Of a stretch of DNA of 64,000 bases, positions 55,239 to 64,000 are shown one piece after another; the stretch's first letter is position 1, and the number at the start of each line of letters is the position of its first letter. Under the pieces are notes generated by a model. The model was not told the origin of the DNA. It saw only the letters and a list, made by a program, of their open reading frames with translations, and did not search any database. The DNA lies in contig JAUNHU010000001.1 in assembly GCA_030523825.1 (NCBI GenBank), forward strand, positions 1-64,000, in the 5' to 3' direction. A program made the position numbers and the translations under genes. This DNA is from Lautropia sp. (lineage in GTDB: Bacteria > Pseudomonadota > Gammaproteobacteria > Burkholderiales > Burkholderiaceae_E).

Positions 55239-56045
55239 TTAGCTCGCCTTCTTCCACGACACGACGACAGGCGTGTGGTCGCTGGGTTTTTCCAGGCGAC
55301 GGGGCGCCTTGTCGATCCAGCAGGATTCGATGCCGGGACGCAGGGCGTCGGAAACGAGGATCAGGTCGATGCGCAGGCCGGCGTTGCGCCGGAAACCCAG
55401 CATCCGGTAGTCCCACCAGCTGTAGAGTTTGGGCTCCTGCTCGAACAGCCGGAAAGCATCGTGCAGACCAATGTCCAGCAGTGTCTTCAGTGCAGCACGC
55501 TCCTGCGGCGAGACATGCACCTTGCCCTCCCAGGCCGCCGGATCATGCACGTCGGCGTCAGCCGGTGCGATGTTGAAATCGCCTGCCAGCACCTGCGCAA
55601 CGCCGGGCTCGTCTTTCTGCAGTTGCAGCATCCACTGGCGCAATGCCTCGATCCAGCCCATCTTGTAGACGAACTTGTCGCTGTCGAGCGCCTGCCCGTT
55701 GGGGAAATAGGCGCCGATGATGCGTACCGGCCCGGCCTCGGTCTGGAAGCGCGCAGAGACGATGCGTTTCTGCTCGTCGCCCGGATTGATCGGGTTGGAG
55801 AGGGCTACGCCCTCGGGCTGATAACCGCCTGCCTTGCGGTAGAGCAGCGCCACACCGTTGTAGGTGGGTTGCCCGGTGAACACCACGCCATAGCCAGCCG
55901 CCTCGATCTCGGCCTGCGGAAACTTGTCGTCGGTGAGCTTGGTTTCCTGCAGACAGATGAAATCCACCGGATTGGCTGCCAGCCAGTCCAGCAGGTGTTG
56001 CAGGCGCATCTTCAGCGAGTTGACGTTCCAGGTGGCGATTTTCAT
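55239..56045 (-). CDS. xth: Exodeoxyribonuclease III
   Basis: A 268-residue AP endonuclease/3' exonuclease for base-excision repair. It has 'IATWNVNSL' at the N-terminus, 'CLQETKL' (metal Glu), 'AGDFNIAPAD' and the C-terminal 'SDHTPVVV' (catalytic Asp-His). It is a single gene, convergent with otnC and divergent from the DUF488 gene. Confidence 0.96.
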   Translation of the reverse strand: MKIATWNVNSLKMRLQHLLDWLAANPVDFICLQETKLTDDKFPQAEIEAAGYGVVFTGQPTYNGVALLYRKAGGYQPEGVALSNPINPGDEQKRIVSARFQTEAGPVRIIGAYFPNGQALDSDKFVYKMGWIEALRQWMLQLQKDEPGVAQVLAGDFNIAPADADVHDPAAWEGKVHVSPQERAALKTLLDIGLHDAFRLFEQEPKLYSWWDYRMLGFRRNAGLRIDLILVSDALRPGIESCWIDKAPRRLEKPSDHTPVVVSWKKAS

Positions 56046-56191
56046 GGGACGGGAGCGTGTGGGGAGGAAGAAGACCCTGCCGATTCTATGCCAGGGGCAA
56101 AAATCATCGCACGGCATCCGGCAGTTCCGCCGCCAGGTTCAGCTTTCACCCGGATGTGGCTAGCAAGACCCCGGCATCGCACACACTCACC

Positions 56192-56593
56192 ATGACGACC
56201 CAGCCCTACCCCATCCGCATCAAGCGCATTTACCTGCCGGCTGCACCCGATGACGGTGCCCGCGTGCTGGTGGACCGGCTGTGGCCGCGTGGCATCAGCA
56301 AGGAACGGGCGGCACTGACGCTGTGGTTGAAGGAAGTTGCACCAAGCCGTGAGCTGCGCACGTGGTTTGGACATGACCCGGCGCGCTGGCCTGATTTTTG
56401 CCAACGCTACCGCGATGAACTGGCAGACAGGGAGGCCGAGCTGCAGGTGCTGCGCGATCTGGCGACACAGGGCCCGCTGACCCTGCTGTTTGCGGCGCAC
56501 GACGAAGCCCACAACAATGCAGTCGTGCTGGCGGGGCTACTGACCGGGCGCCGGGACGGCACTCGTCCATCAGACACGGGAAATCCCGGCTAA
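56192..56593 (+). CDS. DUF488 family protein
   Basis: A 133-residue DUF488 protein (YeaO type). The motifs are '[27 protein letters not shown]' (residues about 8-34), '[13 protein letters not shown]' and '[13 protein letters not shown]'. The family has a small helical fold; the function is unknown. The ATG at 56192 is chosen because the upstream open frame is only a Ser/Arg-rich extension. glyQ starts 151 bp downstream. Confidence 0.9.
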   Translation: MTTQPYPIRIKRIYLPAAPDDGARVLVDRLWPRGISKERAALTLWLKEVAPSRELRTWFGHDPARWPDFCQRYRDELADREAELQVLRDLATQGPLTLLFAAHDEAHNNAVVLAGLLTGRRDGTRPSDTGNPG

Positions 56594-56744
56594 AATCAGG
56601 CACTTTGGCGCGCATTGCCCCACCTGCCCGACGCCTTGCCGTTGCATCATGACAACAGGCATCAGGCGCATCGGGCGAAGCATGCCTGCCAGTCGATTCC
56701 CCCGATTTCCGGCGCCGACCGAAGCGCCCTCAACGACCAACGCG

Positions 56745-57647
56745 ATGCTGACCTTCCAACAGATCATCCTGCGACTGCAGGAATACTGGGACAAACAGGG
56801 CTGTGCCCTGCTGCAACCTTATGACATGGAGGTTGGCGCGGGCACCTTCCATACCGCCACCTTCCTGCGGGCCATCGGCCCCGAGCCCTGGCGTGCTGCC
56901 TACGTGCAGCCCTCACGTCGCCCCAAGGACGGGCGCTATGGCGAGAACCCCAACCGCCTGCAGCACTACTACCAGTATCAGGTGGTGATGAAGCCGGCGC
57001 CGCCGAACATCCTCGACCTGTATCTGGGTTCGCTGAAGGCGCTGGGGCTCGATCCGCAGGCCAATGACATCCGCTTCGTGGAAGACGACTGGGAGTCGCC
57101 GACGCTGGGCGCCTGGGGGCTGGGCTGGGAAGTGTGGCTGAACGGCATGGAGGTCACGCAGTTCACCTACTTCCAGGAAGTGGGCTCGCTGAAATGCCTG
57201 CCCACCACCGGCGAGATCACCTACGGCATCGAGCGTCTGGCCATGTATCTGCAGAAGGTGGAGAACATCTTCGACCTGCAGTGGGCGCCGGGCATCACCT
57301 ACCGCGACGTGTTTCATCAGAACGAGGTCGAGCAGTCGACCTACAACTTCACGCTGGCCAACACCGCGATGCTGTTCGTGCATTTCGATGATTACGAGCG
57401 TGAGGCACGCGCACTGATCGAGGCAAAGCTGCCGCTGCCCGCCTACGAGATGGTGATGAAGTGCTCCCACACCTTCAACCTGCTGGATGCACGTGGCGCC
57501 ATTTCGGTGACGGAGCGTGCCGCCTACATCGGCCGGGTTCGTGCGCTGGCACGCGGCGTGGCCCAGGCCTATTACGATGCGCGCGAGCGTCTCGGCTTCC
57601 CGATGATCACGGCCGAGAACCACGCAAAACTGGGAGCACGGCCTTGA
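56745..57647 (+). CDS. glyQ: Glycyl-tRNA synthetase alpha subunit
   Basis: A 300-residue class II synthetase subunit with the N-terminal '[26 protein letters not shown]' and '[20 protein letters not shown]'. It pairs with GlyS as an alpha2beta2 enzyme. The ATG at 56745 is used; ATG 56649 in the same frame is a non-homologous extension. glyS starts 32 bp after. Confidence 0.97.
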   Translation: MLTFQQIILRLQEYWDKQGCALLQPYDMEVGAGTFHTATFLRAIGPEPWRAAYVQPSRRPKDGRYGENPNRLQHYYQYQVVMKPAPPNILDLYLGSLKALGLDPQANDIRFVEDDWESPTLGAWGLGWEVWLNGMEVTQFTYFQEVGSLKCLPTTGEITYGIERLAMYLQKVENIFDLQWAPGITYRDVFHQNEVEQSTYNFTLANTAMLFVHFDDYEREARALIEAKLPLPAYEMVMKCSHTFNLLDARGAISVTERAAYIGRVRALARGVAQAYYDARERLGFPMITAENHAKLGARP

Positions 57648-57679
57648 GCAACAGCCCGTCCACGACCGAAGCCCCGTCC

Positions 57680-59941
57680 ATGAGTGCCAACACGACCATG
57701 AATCCCCCTTCCCTGCTGGTCGAGCTGCAGACCGAAGAACTGCCTCCGCACGCGCTGGTGCGTCTGTCCGAATCCTTTGCCAACGGCATCCATAGCCGGC
57801 TGGCAGCGCAGCATCTGGTATCGGAAGATCCGCATGTCGCCACCCTGTATGCCACGCCGCGCCGGCTGGCCGTGCACCTGAAGGGTGTGCGCGCGCAGGC
57901 CGATGCACGCGAGATCCGCGTGAAGGGGCCGTCGGCAGCCGTGGGACTGGACGCCCATGGCGAACCCACGATGGCCCTGAAGAAATGGGCCGAAAAACAG
58001 GGCGCCGCCATTGCCGACCTGAAGCGTGAAAACGACGGCAAGCAGGAGGTGTTCGTCTGGACATCGACGCAGCCGGGCGCGCGCCTGGCCGACGTGATCG
58101 GTGAGGTCATCATCGAGACGCTGGGCCAGCTGCCCATTCCGAAATTCATGACCTACCAGCTGGCCGACGGGCTGAGCACGGTGAGTTTCGTGCGCCCGGC
58201 CCACCGGCTGGTGGTGCTGCATGGCGACACGGTGCTGCCCTGCACGGTGCTGGGACTGGATGCCGACCGCATCACCGACGGGCACCGTTTCCTGTCGAAC
58301 GGCCCGATCACGCTGCGCAATGCCGACAGCTACGCTGCGCAGCTGCGCGAGGAAGGTCGGGTGGAGCCCGACAGCCACGCACGGCGGGTGATGATTGCCA
58401 ATGCGCTGGCGCAGGCCAGCCATGATGCGAATGGCATGCTGGCTGTGAACAGCGAGGAGCAGCAGCAGGTGGCGGCGCTGCTGGACGAAGTGACGGCACT
58501 GGTGGAATGGCCGGCCGTCTTCACCGGACAGTTCGACCCCGAATTTCTTCAGGTGCCGCAGGAATGCCTGATTCTCAGCATGCGCACCAACCAGCGGTAT
58601 TTTCCACTGTTCGATGCCGACAACCGGCTGAAGAACCAGTTCCTGATCGTCTCGAACATGCCCATCGACGACCCGGCCGCCATCATCGACGGCAACGAAC
58701 GGGTGGTGCGTCCGCGTCTGGCCGATGCGCAGTTCTTCTTCGAGCAGGATCGGCAGCAGACACTTGCCTCGCGCATTCCGCAACTGGCAAGCGTGGTGTA
58801 TCACGCCCGGCTGGGATCGCAGGCCGAGCGCAGTACGCGCATCCAGCAACTGGCGGCGTCCCTCGCTCCGCTGACTGGCGCCAATGCAGACGAGGCCGTG
58901 CGTGCCGCGCAGCTGGCAAAGACCGATCTGCTGACCGGCATGGTGGGCGAGTTTCCCGAGCTGCAGGGCATCATGGGGCGCTATTACGCACGCCACGATG
59001 GTGAGCCCGAAGCGGTGGCCGCTGCCATTGCCGAGCATTATCAGCCGCGCTTTGCCGGTGACGCCCTGCCCGCCACTGCCACCGGCCTCACACTGGCGCT
59101 GGCCGACAAGCTGGAAACGCTGGCCGGCATCTGGGGCATCGGTCAACGCCCCACCGGCGACAAGGACCCCTTTGCACTGCGCCGGCATGCGCTGGGTGTC
59201 ATCCGCATCCTGATCGAATCGAAGCTGCCGGTGAGCGTGCGTGAACTGCTGACGCAGGCATTTTCAGTGTTCAAGGACGTGGCGGCACGGGACGCAGTGG
59301 CCCTGCAGGCAGCCTCCGAGGCAGCAACGGCAGCACCCGAGGCTGATGCCACGGCTTCCGGCAAGGGCAAGCGCAATGACAAGGGCGCAAAGGTCCCCAA
59401 AGCCTTCGAGAACGATGTGGACGGCCTGGAGCGTTTCTTCAATGACCGCCTGCGCAGCTACCTGCGCGACCGCAACCACAGCGCGGCCGACATCGACGCG
59501 GTGCTGGCCGCCGGAGGCGACCGCCTCGACCTGATGGAGAGCCGGCTCTCGGCCCTGGCCGCGTTCCGCATGCTGCCTGCCTTCGGTTCACTTGCGGCTG
59601 CCAACAAGCGCATTGCCAACATCCTGCGCAAATCGCTTGAAGACAAGACGGATGAAACGGCACGGCCGACGGCTGTGGATGCCCGCCTGCTGGCCGAAGA
59701 CGCCGAAAAGCAGCTGCATCAGGCCGTGGTCGCCCTGAAGCCAGCCATCGAGGCACACATGGGCAAACAGGAATTCACTGCCGCACTGCAGGCCCTGGCA
59801 GCCTTGCAGGCGCCGGTGGATGCCTTCTTCGACAAGGTGATGGTGAACGCCCCTGACGCCGCATTGCGGCAGAACCGGCTGGCGCTGCTGGCGGAACTGC
59901 ACGGGATGATGAACGGCGTGGCGGATCTGTCGCTGCTGTAA
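57680..59941 (+). CDS. glyS: Glycyl-tRNA synthetase beta subunit
   Basis: A 753-residue beta subunit carrying the tRNA-binding and anticodon regions. The typical start is 'SLLVELQTEELPPHAL', later 'LILSMRTNQRYFPLFD' and 'DKLETLAGIWGIGQRPTGDKDPFALRRHALGV'. An Ala/Glu/Lys-rich linker of about 35 residues (near residue 550) is longer than in E. coli. A TTG at 57644 would overlap glyQ; ATG 57680 is chosen. Expected to be cotranscribed with glyQ. Confidence 0.97.
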   Translation: MSANTTMNPPSLLVELQTEELPPHALVRLSESFANGIHSRLAAQHLVSEDPHVATLYATPRRLAVHLKGVRAQADAREIRVKGPSAAVGLDAHGEPTMALKKWAEKQGAAIADLKRENDGKQEVFVWTSTQPGARLADVIGEVIIETLGQLPIPKFMTYQLADGLSTVSFVRPAHRLVVLHGDTVLPCTVLGLDADRITDGHRFLSNGPITLRNADSYAAQLREEGRVEPDSHARRVMIANALAQASHDANGMLAVNSEEQQQVAALLDEVTALVEWPAVFTGQFDPEFLQVPQECLILSMRTNQRYFPLFDADNRLKNQFLIVSNMPIDDPAAIIDGNERVVRPRLADAQFFFEQDRQQTLASRIPQLASVVYHARLGSQAERSTRIQQLAASLAPLTGANADEAVRAAQLAKTDLLTGMVGEFPELQGIMGRYYARHDGEPEAVAAAIAEHYQPRFAGDALPATATGLTLALADKLETLAGIWGIGQRPTGDKDPFALRRHALGVIRILIESKLPVSVRELLTQAFSVFKDVAARDAVALQAASEAATAAPEADATASGKGKRNDKGAKVPKAFENDVDGLERFFNDRLRSYLRDRNHSAADIDAVLAAGGDRLDLMESRLSALAAFRMLPAFGSLAAANKRIANILRKSLEDKTDETARPTAVDARLLAEDAEKQLHQAVVALKPAIEAHMGKQEFTAALQALAALQAPVDAFFDKVMVNAPDAALRQNRLALLAELHGMMNGVADLSLL

Positions 59942-59951
59942 TGGACGCACC

Positions 59952-60701
59952 ATGCTGAATCTCATCCGTTCCGTCGTGTTCATTCTGGTGATGGCCATCA
60001 CGGTGATGTTCATTGCGACCACCACCGTGCTGTTCTTCTTCCTGCCGGTTCGCGTGCGCTACAACATCGCTGCCATCTACCCGCACCTGATGCTGCACGC
60101 CGGGCGCTGGATCTGCGGCATGCGCTGGCAGGTGATCGGTACCGAGAACCTGCCCGATGGCAACGCCATCGTGCTCAGCAAGCATCAGTCCACCTGGGAA
60201 ACCTTTTTCCTGGTGAGCCAGATGCCGCGGCATGCTGCCTTCGTCTTCAAGCGGGAAATCCTGTTCATCCCGTTCTTTGGCTGGGCCATCGGCATGCTGG
60301 ACATGATGCACATCGACCGGCGCCAGGGCCGGCGCGCCTTTGCCACCATCGTGAAGAACGCACCGCACCAGTTCAGCGAACACAAGCGCTGGATCGTGAT
60401 GTTCCCGGAGGGCACGCGCATTCCGCCGGGCCAGAAAGGCGATTACAAGTCGGGGGGCGCACGCCTGGCCGTGCAGAACAAGACGCCGATCATTCCCGTG
60501 GCCGTGAATGCCGGCCGCTGCTGGCCGAAAAAGCCCTTCATCAAGAAGCCGGGGCTCATTACGGTTTCCTACGGCCCGCTCATTTCCGTCGAGGGGAAAT
60601 CGGCCGATCAGGTGAATCGTGAGGTCGAGACATGGATCGAGACCGAAATGCGGCGGATCGACCCGGAGAGCTACCGGGACGAAACGCCGGCATCGGCCTG
60701 A
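59952..60701 (+). CDS. plsC: 1-Acyl-sn-glycerol-3-phosphate acyltransferase
   Basis: PlsC makes phosphatidic acid from lysophosphatidic acid at the inner membrane. The 249-residue protein has an N-terminal helix, the acceptor motif HQSTWE (H-x4-E in place of H-x4-D) near residue 77 and 'FPEGTR' near residue 152. It follows glyS by 10 bp, so it is in the same operon. In related genomes gmhB often lies between these genes; here it is missing. Confidence 0.95.
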   Translation: MLNLIRSVVFILVMAITVMFIATTTVLFFFLPVRVRYNIAAIYPHLMLHAGRWICGMRWQVIGTENLPDGNAIVLSKHQSTWETFFLVSQMPRHAAFVFKREILFIPFFGWAIGMLDMMHIDRRQGRRAFATIVKNAPHQFSEHKRWIVMFPEGTRIPPGQKGDYKSGGARLAVQNKTPIIPVAVNAGRCWPKKPFIKKPGLITVSYGPLISVEGKSADQVNREVETWIETEMRRIDPESYRDETPASA

Positions 60702-60880
60702 AGGCCCCGCACTGCCTCAGCATATTGCCCCTCCCCGCCACATGAATGGGGGCAGTGCAATTCAGCCCCGGGCACTGAACAGACTCCTGTCCTGCCGCCA
60801 CACAGCTAAAAATGGGGATCTTCCCCGCCGCCCTCGGCAGGGACACCGGGCGGCCAGGGACTAGCCGCCTTGCAAGACTT

Positions 60881-60921
60881 GGGCCGATGCGCAGCGCTAG
60901 AGCGTGTTATGACATCGGCCC
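60881..60921. repeat. MITE-end fragment in a hairpin loop
   Basis: The 15-bp end sequence of the 39549 element, TAGAGCGTGTTATGA, recurs exactly at 60898-60912. It is flanked by a perfect 9-bp inverted repeat GGGCCGATG/CATCGGCCC (60881-60889 and 60913-60921). The position is just after the stop of the GPH transporter, so the hairpin may also act in its 3' end. Confidence 0.6.
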
Positions 60922-60928
60922 ACGGACT

Positions 60929-62359
60929 TCAGCCGACAGACGCATCAGGTGCAACATCCCCGACGCCGCCCGCCGACTTCGCCTTCTCACGCAGGGCCTT
61001 GTTCTGTTTCTCGACATCGAGGCAGGCCGCCAGGATCAGGATGAACAGACAGGCGGCGGCCGGCAGCCACAGGTAGGTGACGTGGAGCATCTGGATGACG
61101 GACTCCGGCTGCGTCACGTCGCCACCTCCTGCGGTAGAGCTGATGTAGCCCGAGGCTTCCAGCAGCCAGCCGGTGAGTGCCGTCCCGATTCCGCCCCCCA
61201 GCTTCGTCCCGAGCGAAGTGCAGGAGAACATGAGTCCGTCGATGCGCTTGCCCGACTTCAGGAAGGTGTATTCGCTGGCCTCGGCGATCAGCGCCGTGAG
61301 TGTTCCCTGAAGCGGTGCGATGGCCATCGACGCGATTGCGGTAAAGGCAAGCATGAGCGGAACATTGGCCATGTAGCCCGCGACGATGACCCCGATCCGG
61401 GCCCCGACGGCAATCACGTAACCGATCAGGTTGACCCGGTACATTCCCCCCGCCCGGGCCACGATCAGCGGCAGGGTGATGAGCGCAATCATCTGCGGGA
61501 TGTTGATCGCAAACGCGAACGGCCCGAGAAGATCGGGATTGCCCAGCACATAGGTCATGAAGTAGATGCCCATCGCGGTGAGTGCGCCATAGAGCTGCAT
61601 CGTGATGAACATGACGACAATCAGCAGGAAATACTTGTTGCGCACCACCAGTCGCAGTGACTCCATGACGGGGAGTTTTTCCTCCTCGGCCGCATCCAGG
61701 CCATCGTTCAGCTGCTCGGGGGTGAGTTCCTTCACGGAGAAAACCGCCAGCGTGTTGGAGGCGAGACCGACCAGGGCATAGAAGATTGCGACGGCGCGCC
61801 AGCCCTCTGCCCCGCCACCCATCATGCGGACGGCCTCCACCGTTATCGCCTGGATCGCAAAACTGGTGCCGAAGGCAAACACGAACCGGATGGAGCCCAT
61901 CTGGACGCGCTCATTGACGTTCTTCGTGACCAGTGCCGTCAGTGCCGAGTAGGCAATGTTGTTGGCGGTGTAGAAGACGGAATTCAGCAGGGTGTAGGCG
62001 ATGAAGAACCAGGCGTATTTCGCGGTCATGCCCAGACCGGGCGGAATGGCAAACACCGCCACGATCATCGCCGCGCAACCGAAGAAGGCCCAGAACATCC
62101 ACGGCCGGGCCTTGCCCATCCGGGTTCGGGTCTTGTCCATGAGAATCCCGAACACGAAGTCCGAGAAGCCGTCGAAAAAGCGCGACAGCATCATCAGCGT
62201 TGCGACCACACCGGCATTCATGCCCATGGTGTCGGTCAGATAGATCATGACGAAGGCGGACAGGAAGGCGTAGACGACGTTGCCGGCAATGTCTCCGCTG
62301 CCGTAGCCAACCTTGTTGTACCACTTCAGGTATTTCTTCCTGGTGATGTCGTCTCCCAT
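60929..62359 (-). CDS. GPH-family sugar:cation symporter
   Basis: A 476-residue, 12-helix glycoside-pentoside-hexuronide transporter (MelB/LacS type). Motifs are 'LKWYNKVGYGSGDIAGNVVYAFLS' near the N-terminus, 'DGFSDFVFGILMDKTRTRMGKARPW' and 'IAEASEYTFLKSGKRIDGL'. An AGGAG precedes the ATG at 62359. The beta-galactosidase gene lies just upstream on the same strand, so the pair is a lactose or galactoside uptake and cleavage unit. It is flanked by remnants of the MITE family. Confidence 0.93.
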   Translation of the reverse strand: MGDDITRKKYLKWYNKVGYGSGDIAGNVVYAFLSAFVMIYLTDTMGMNAGVVATLMMLSRFFDGFSDFVFGILMDKTRTRMGKARPWMFWAFFGCAAMIVAVFAIPPGLGMTAKYAWFFIAYTLLNSVFYTANNIAYSALTALVTKNVNERVQMGSIRFVFAFGTSFAIQAITVEAVRMMGGGAEGWRAVAIFYALVGLASNTLAVFSVKELTPEQLNDGLDAAEEEKLPVMESLRLVVRNKYFLLIVVMFITMQLYGALTAMGIYFMTYVLGNPDLLGPFAFAINIPQMIALITLPLIVARAGGMYRVNLIGYVIAVGARIGVIVAGYMANVPLMLAFTAIASMAIAPLQGTLTALIAEASEYTFLKSGKRIDGLMFSCTSLGTKLGGGIGTALTGWLLEASGYISSTAGGGDVTQPESVIQMLHVTYLWLPAAACLFILILAACLDVEKQNKALREKAKSAGGVGDVAPDASVG

Positions 62360-62472
62360 GACATTCTCCTTGTTTTTACGTATGGGCCTGAGACCGTGAT
62401 GGTTTGCGTGGAAATGGGCAGGCCCTGCCACAACCGCGCAGCAAACCGCAGGCACGGGGAGTCCTGTGCATT

Positions 62473-62604
62473 CAGCACGTGTCATGCACCAGTTCGTCCC
62501 CGCACACCGGGCTGGAACCGCATCCTGGCACGGAGCCTCGCGCCGGCAGGGCTGGGCTGCCTTGTCAGGCGAGGCAACGTCGTCAGCGCACGGCTCCGAA
62601 GTCA
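62473..62604 (+). repeat. Diverged half-copy of the MITE-like element
   Basis: About 130 bp aligning without gaps over most of its length to the first half of the 39549 element (roughly 75-80 percent in the best block). The terminal region (GTGTCATGC...TTCGTCCCCGC) is included. The second half is missing: the copy ends where the lacZ stop codon (62602-62604) begins. Confidence 0.65.
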
Positions 62605-64000
62605 GGAACCGGGGCGATCCAGTGTCAGCCGCAGGTGGAGCGCAAGCGCCGGATCGTCAACGCGGTACTGCGGCGAGAGTGCCGGGCCGCAACTGGCCGA
62701 GCCGATCCCTGCGTGCGCCGCGTCGATGCAGAGGACGCCGGACCCGCTTGGGGTCAGCTCGAAGTTGTGCCGGGTGCTCGTGAGCGCTTCCTGGGTGTAT
62801 TCGGACGCATTGAACGAGAACGGGGCAGGGGCCACGACAGTGAGGGCCAGCTGGTCGGAACCGAGGGTGATGATGTCGCAGTCGCCCCGCGACCCGTTCT
62901 CCTGGGGCCGCGTGTAGTTCTCGCCGAGGGCGTCGATGTCCGCCGAGTACCAGCCGTGCCGGACTGACTGTCGCTTGTCCACGTAGTTCTCGTGGGGGCC
63001 GAGACCGAAGTAGCTCACTTTCCGCAGCGCGGGCGCCACGAAGAATCGCATCCCGAAACGGGGCAGCGTCGGGAATTCCGGCGCACGCTGGCCAACCAGG
63101 TGCAGGTCGATCACCCCTGATGCGCCGATTTCCCAGGTTGCATCGAGCCGGATGATCGGCTGGATCGACGGAGCCACGACAGCGAGACGTGAGCGGATGA
63201 CAACCCCGCCATCGGTGCGACTGACATCGCACGAATAGGCCCGGACACTGCTCTGGTGGTAGCGGGCACGACGCCACTGAAGCTCGATGTGCCGGTCGTT
63301 GTCGGTGGGGGCCCGCCAGATGTTGACCTGCGCGGGGCGGGTGAGCACCTCGTTGCCATCAACGGTGGCCTGCGAGAGGAGCCCCGTCTTCCGCGAGAAA
63401 GCATGGCGGAACCCTGCCCCCTCGACCACGATCAGGTCATCGGTCTCCGTGACATGCAGATCCCCGGACGAAGCAGCACGGTTGAGGATGGCCACGGCGT
63501 GCTGGTTGCGTTCGTCCGCCGTAGGTATCTTGAGTTCATCAAAACCGAGCTGATGCCCTCGCGGCAGCAGTGGAACATCGTCGCGGTTCAGGCGCTGGAT
63601 GAGGGTGAGAAAGCAGCGCCCCTGCATCGTGGCAGCGTTGCGCACCGAGGGCGGCAGCCGCAGCTCAACTGTTGCATGCGGGGGAACACTTTCCGGGAGT
63701 TCGCACCGCCCCGCGTCGATTACCTTGCCATCAAGACTCAGCTCGAAGTCGAGCACCAGATAGTCGTTCAGGTCGGTGAAATCGAGCTGGTTGCGCAGCA
63801 CGACGACGTTCCGGGCCGGATCGAAGTTTGCGACCCGGGCCGGGCGCTGCACGTTCCACAGTTCCTTGAGCCCCACGTGCGGATTCCGGTGCGGATCGAC
63901 CAGTCCATCGACGCAGAAGTTGCCGTCGTGGAGTTCTTCGCCGTGGTCTCCGCCGTAGAGGTAGCGCGGGTTTCCGTTATCGTCGCATCCGTCCTGGATG
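62602..64000 (-). CDS. lacZ: Beta-galactosidase (GH2), C-terminal part
   Basis: A partial gene running off the right edge; 466 codons are visible. In frame at the edge is 'DHGEELHDGNFCVDGLVDP', the block following the GH2 catalytic barrel, then immunoglobulin-like and beta-galactosidase small-chain domains ('GLLSQATVDGNEVLTRP', 'NIWRAPTDND', 'GMRFFVAP', 'YFGLGPHENYVDK'). The catalytic residues lie outside the window. Its stop falls inside the MITE half-copy. The GPH symporter follows. Origin by transfer is likely, since the neighbours are unrelated housekeeping genes. Confidence 0.93.
   Translation of the reverse strand, partial: IQDGCDDNGNPRYLYGGDHGEELHDGNFCVDGLVDPHRNPHVGLKELWNVQRPARVANFDPARNVVVLRNQLDFTDLNDYLVLDFELSLDGKVIDAGRCELPESVPPHATVELRLPPSVRNAATMQGRCFLTLIQRLNRDDVPLLPRGHQLGFDELKIPTADERNQHAVAILNRAASSGDLHVTETDDLIVVEGAGFRHAFSRKTGLLSQATVDGNEVLTRPAQVNIWRAPTDNDRHIELQWRRARYHQSSVRAYSCDVSRTDGGVVIRSRLAVVAPSIQPIIRLDATWEIGASGVIDLHLVGQRAPEFPTLPRFGMRFFVAPALRKVSYFGLGPHENYVDKRQSVRHGWYSADIDALGENYTRPQENGSRGDCDIITLGSDQLALTVVAPAPFSFNASEYTQEALTSTRHNFELTPSGSGVLCIDAAHAGIGSASCGPALSPQYRVDDPALALHLRLTLDRPGS

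Noticed and set aside
60709..60758. GCACTGCC/GGCAGTGC inverted repeat after plsC as terminator
   Set aside because: The loop is 34 nt and no T-run follows, so a terminator call is not supported.

Overview
The window is GC-rich (low-to-mid 60s % by eye), almost fully coding, and reads like a Burkholderiales-type betaproteobacterial chromosome. Supporting signs are a split GlyQ/GlyS glycyl-tRNA synthetase, the ybeZ-ybeY-lnt order, MiaB, a PACE efflux protein with the AceI-type glutamate, the LysR/pirin pair and the ltnD-otnK-otnC cluster. I cannot name the species. No phage, CRISPR array, rRNA or intact transposase gene is visible.

Layout. 1-5.2 kb: two cell-envelope lipoproteins (CsgG/HfaB-like, Sel1) and a secreted DUF1800/DUF1501 pair. 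5.3-10.3 kb: PACE efflux protein, LrgAB, a copper-chaperone-like HMA protein, an ABC exporter and an OmpA lipoprotein. 10.7-13.1 kb: serC, a pyrF with a 53-residue insert, and a CAT-anticodon tRNA. 13.3-15.4 kb: amino-acid exporters AzlC, AzlD and LysE/ArgO. 15.5-17 kb: an SDR gene and a vapB antitoxin whose vapC partner is cut off at the end of the next operon. 17-23.2 kb: cobalamin late steps and uptake (cobC, cobS, cobT, cobQ, cobO, BtuF-like). 23.6-25.7 kb: a conserved small membrane protein and miaB.

25.7-32.7 kb is the most unusual stretch. A Slam-like outer-membrane protein and a very large FecR-domain protein with a TbpB-like C-terminal barrel are separated by an accessory block. The block holds an HrgA/COG2958-like nuclease and a zeta-type kinase with a small overlapping partner gene. 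Its scars are a leftover copy of the Slam 3' end and an imperfect 33-bp direct repeat on each side of the zeta module.

32.7-42 kb: phoH, ybeY, lnt, a Fur-box TonB receptor bounded by a ~110-bp direct repeat copied from the lnt 3' end, tpx, a 272-bp MITE-like element with three nested stems, an O-methyltransferase behind a second Fur-like box, and a dihaem peroxidase. 42-50.1 kb: LysR/pirin, then a 5-oxoproline module (biotin carboxylase-BCCP fusion, PxpB-PxpC fusion, PxpA, and an NRAMP-fold transporter lacking the metal motif). 50.4-60.7 kb: dtd, tenA, the four-carbon sugar-acid pathway (ltnD, otnK, otnC), xth, DUF488, glyQ, glyS and plsC. 60.9-64 kb: a lactose-type GPH symporter and a beta-galactosidase cut by the window edge; remnants of the MITE family lie on both sides of the symporter.
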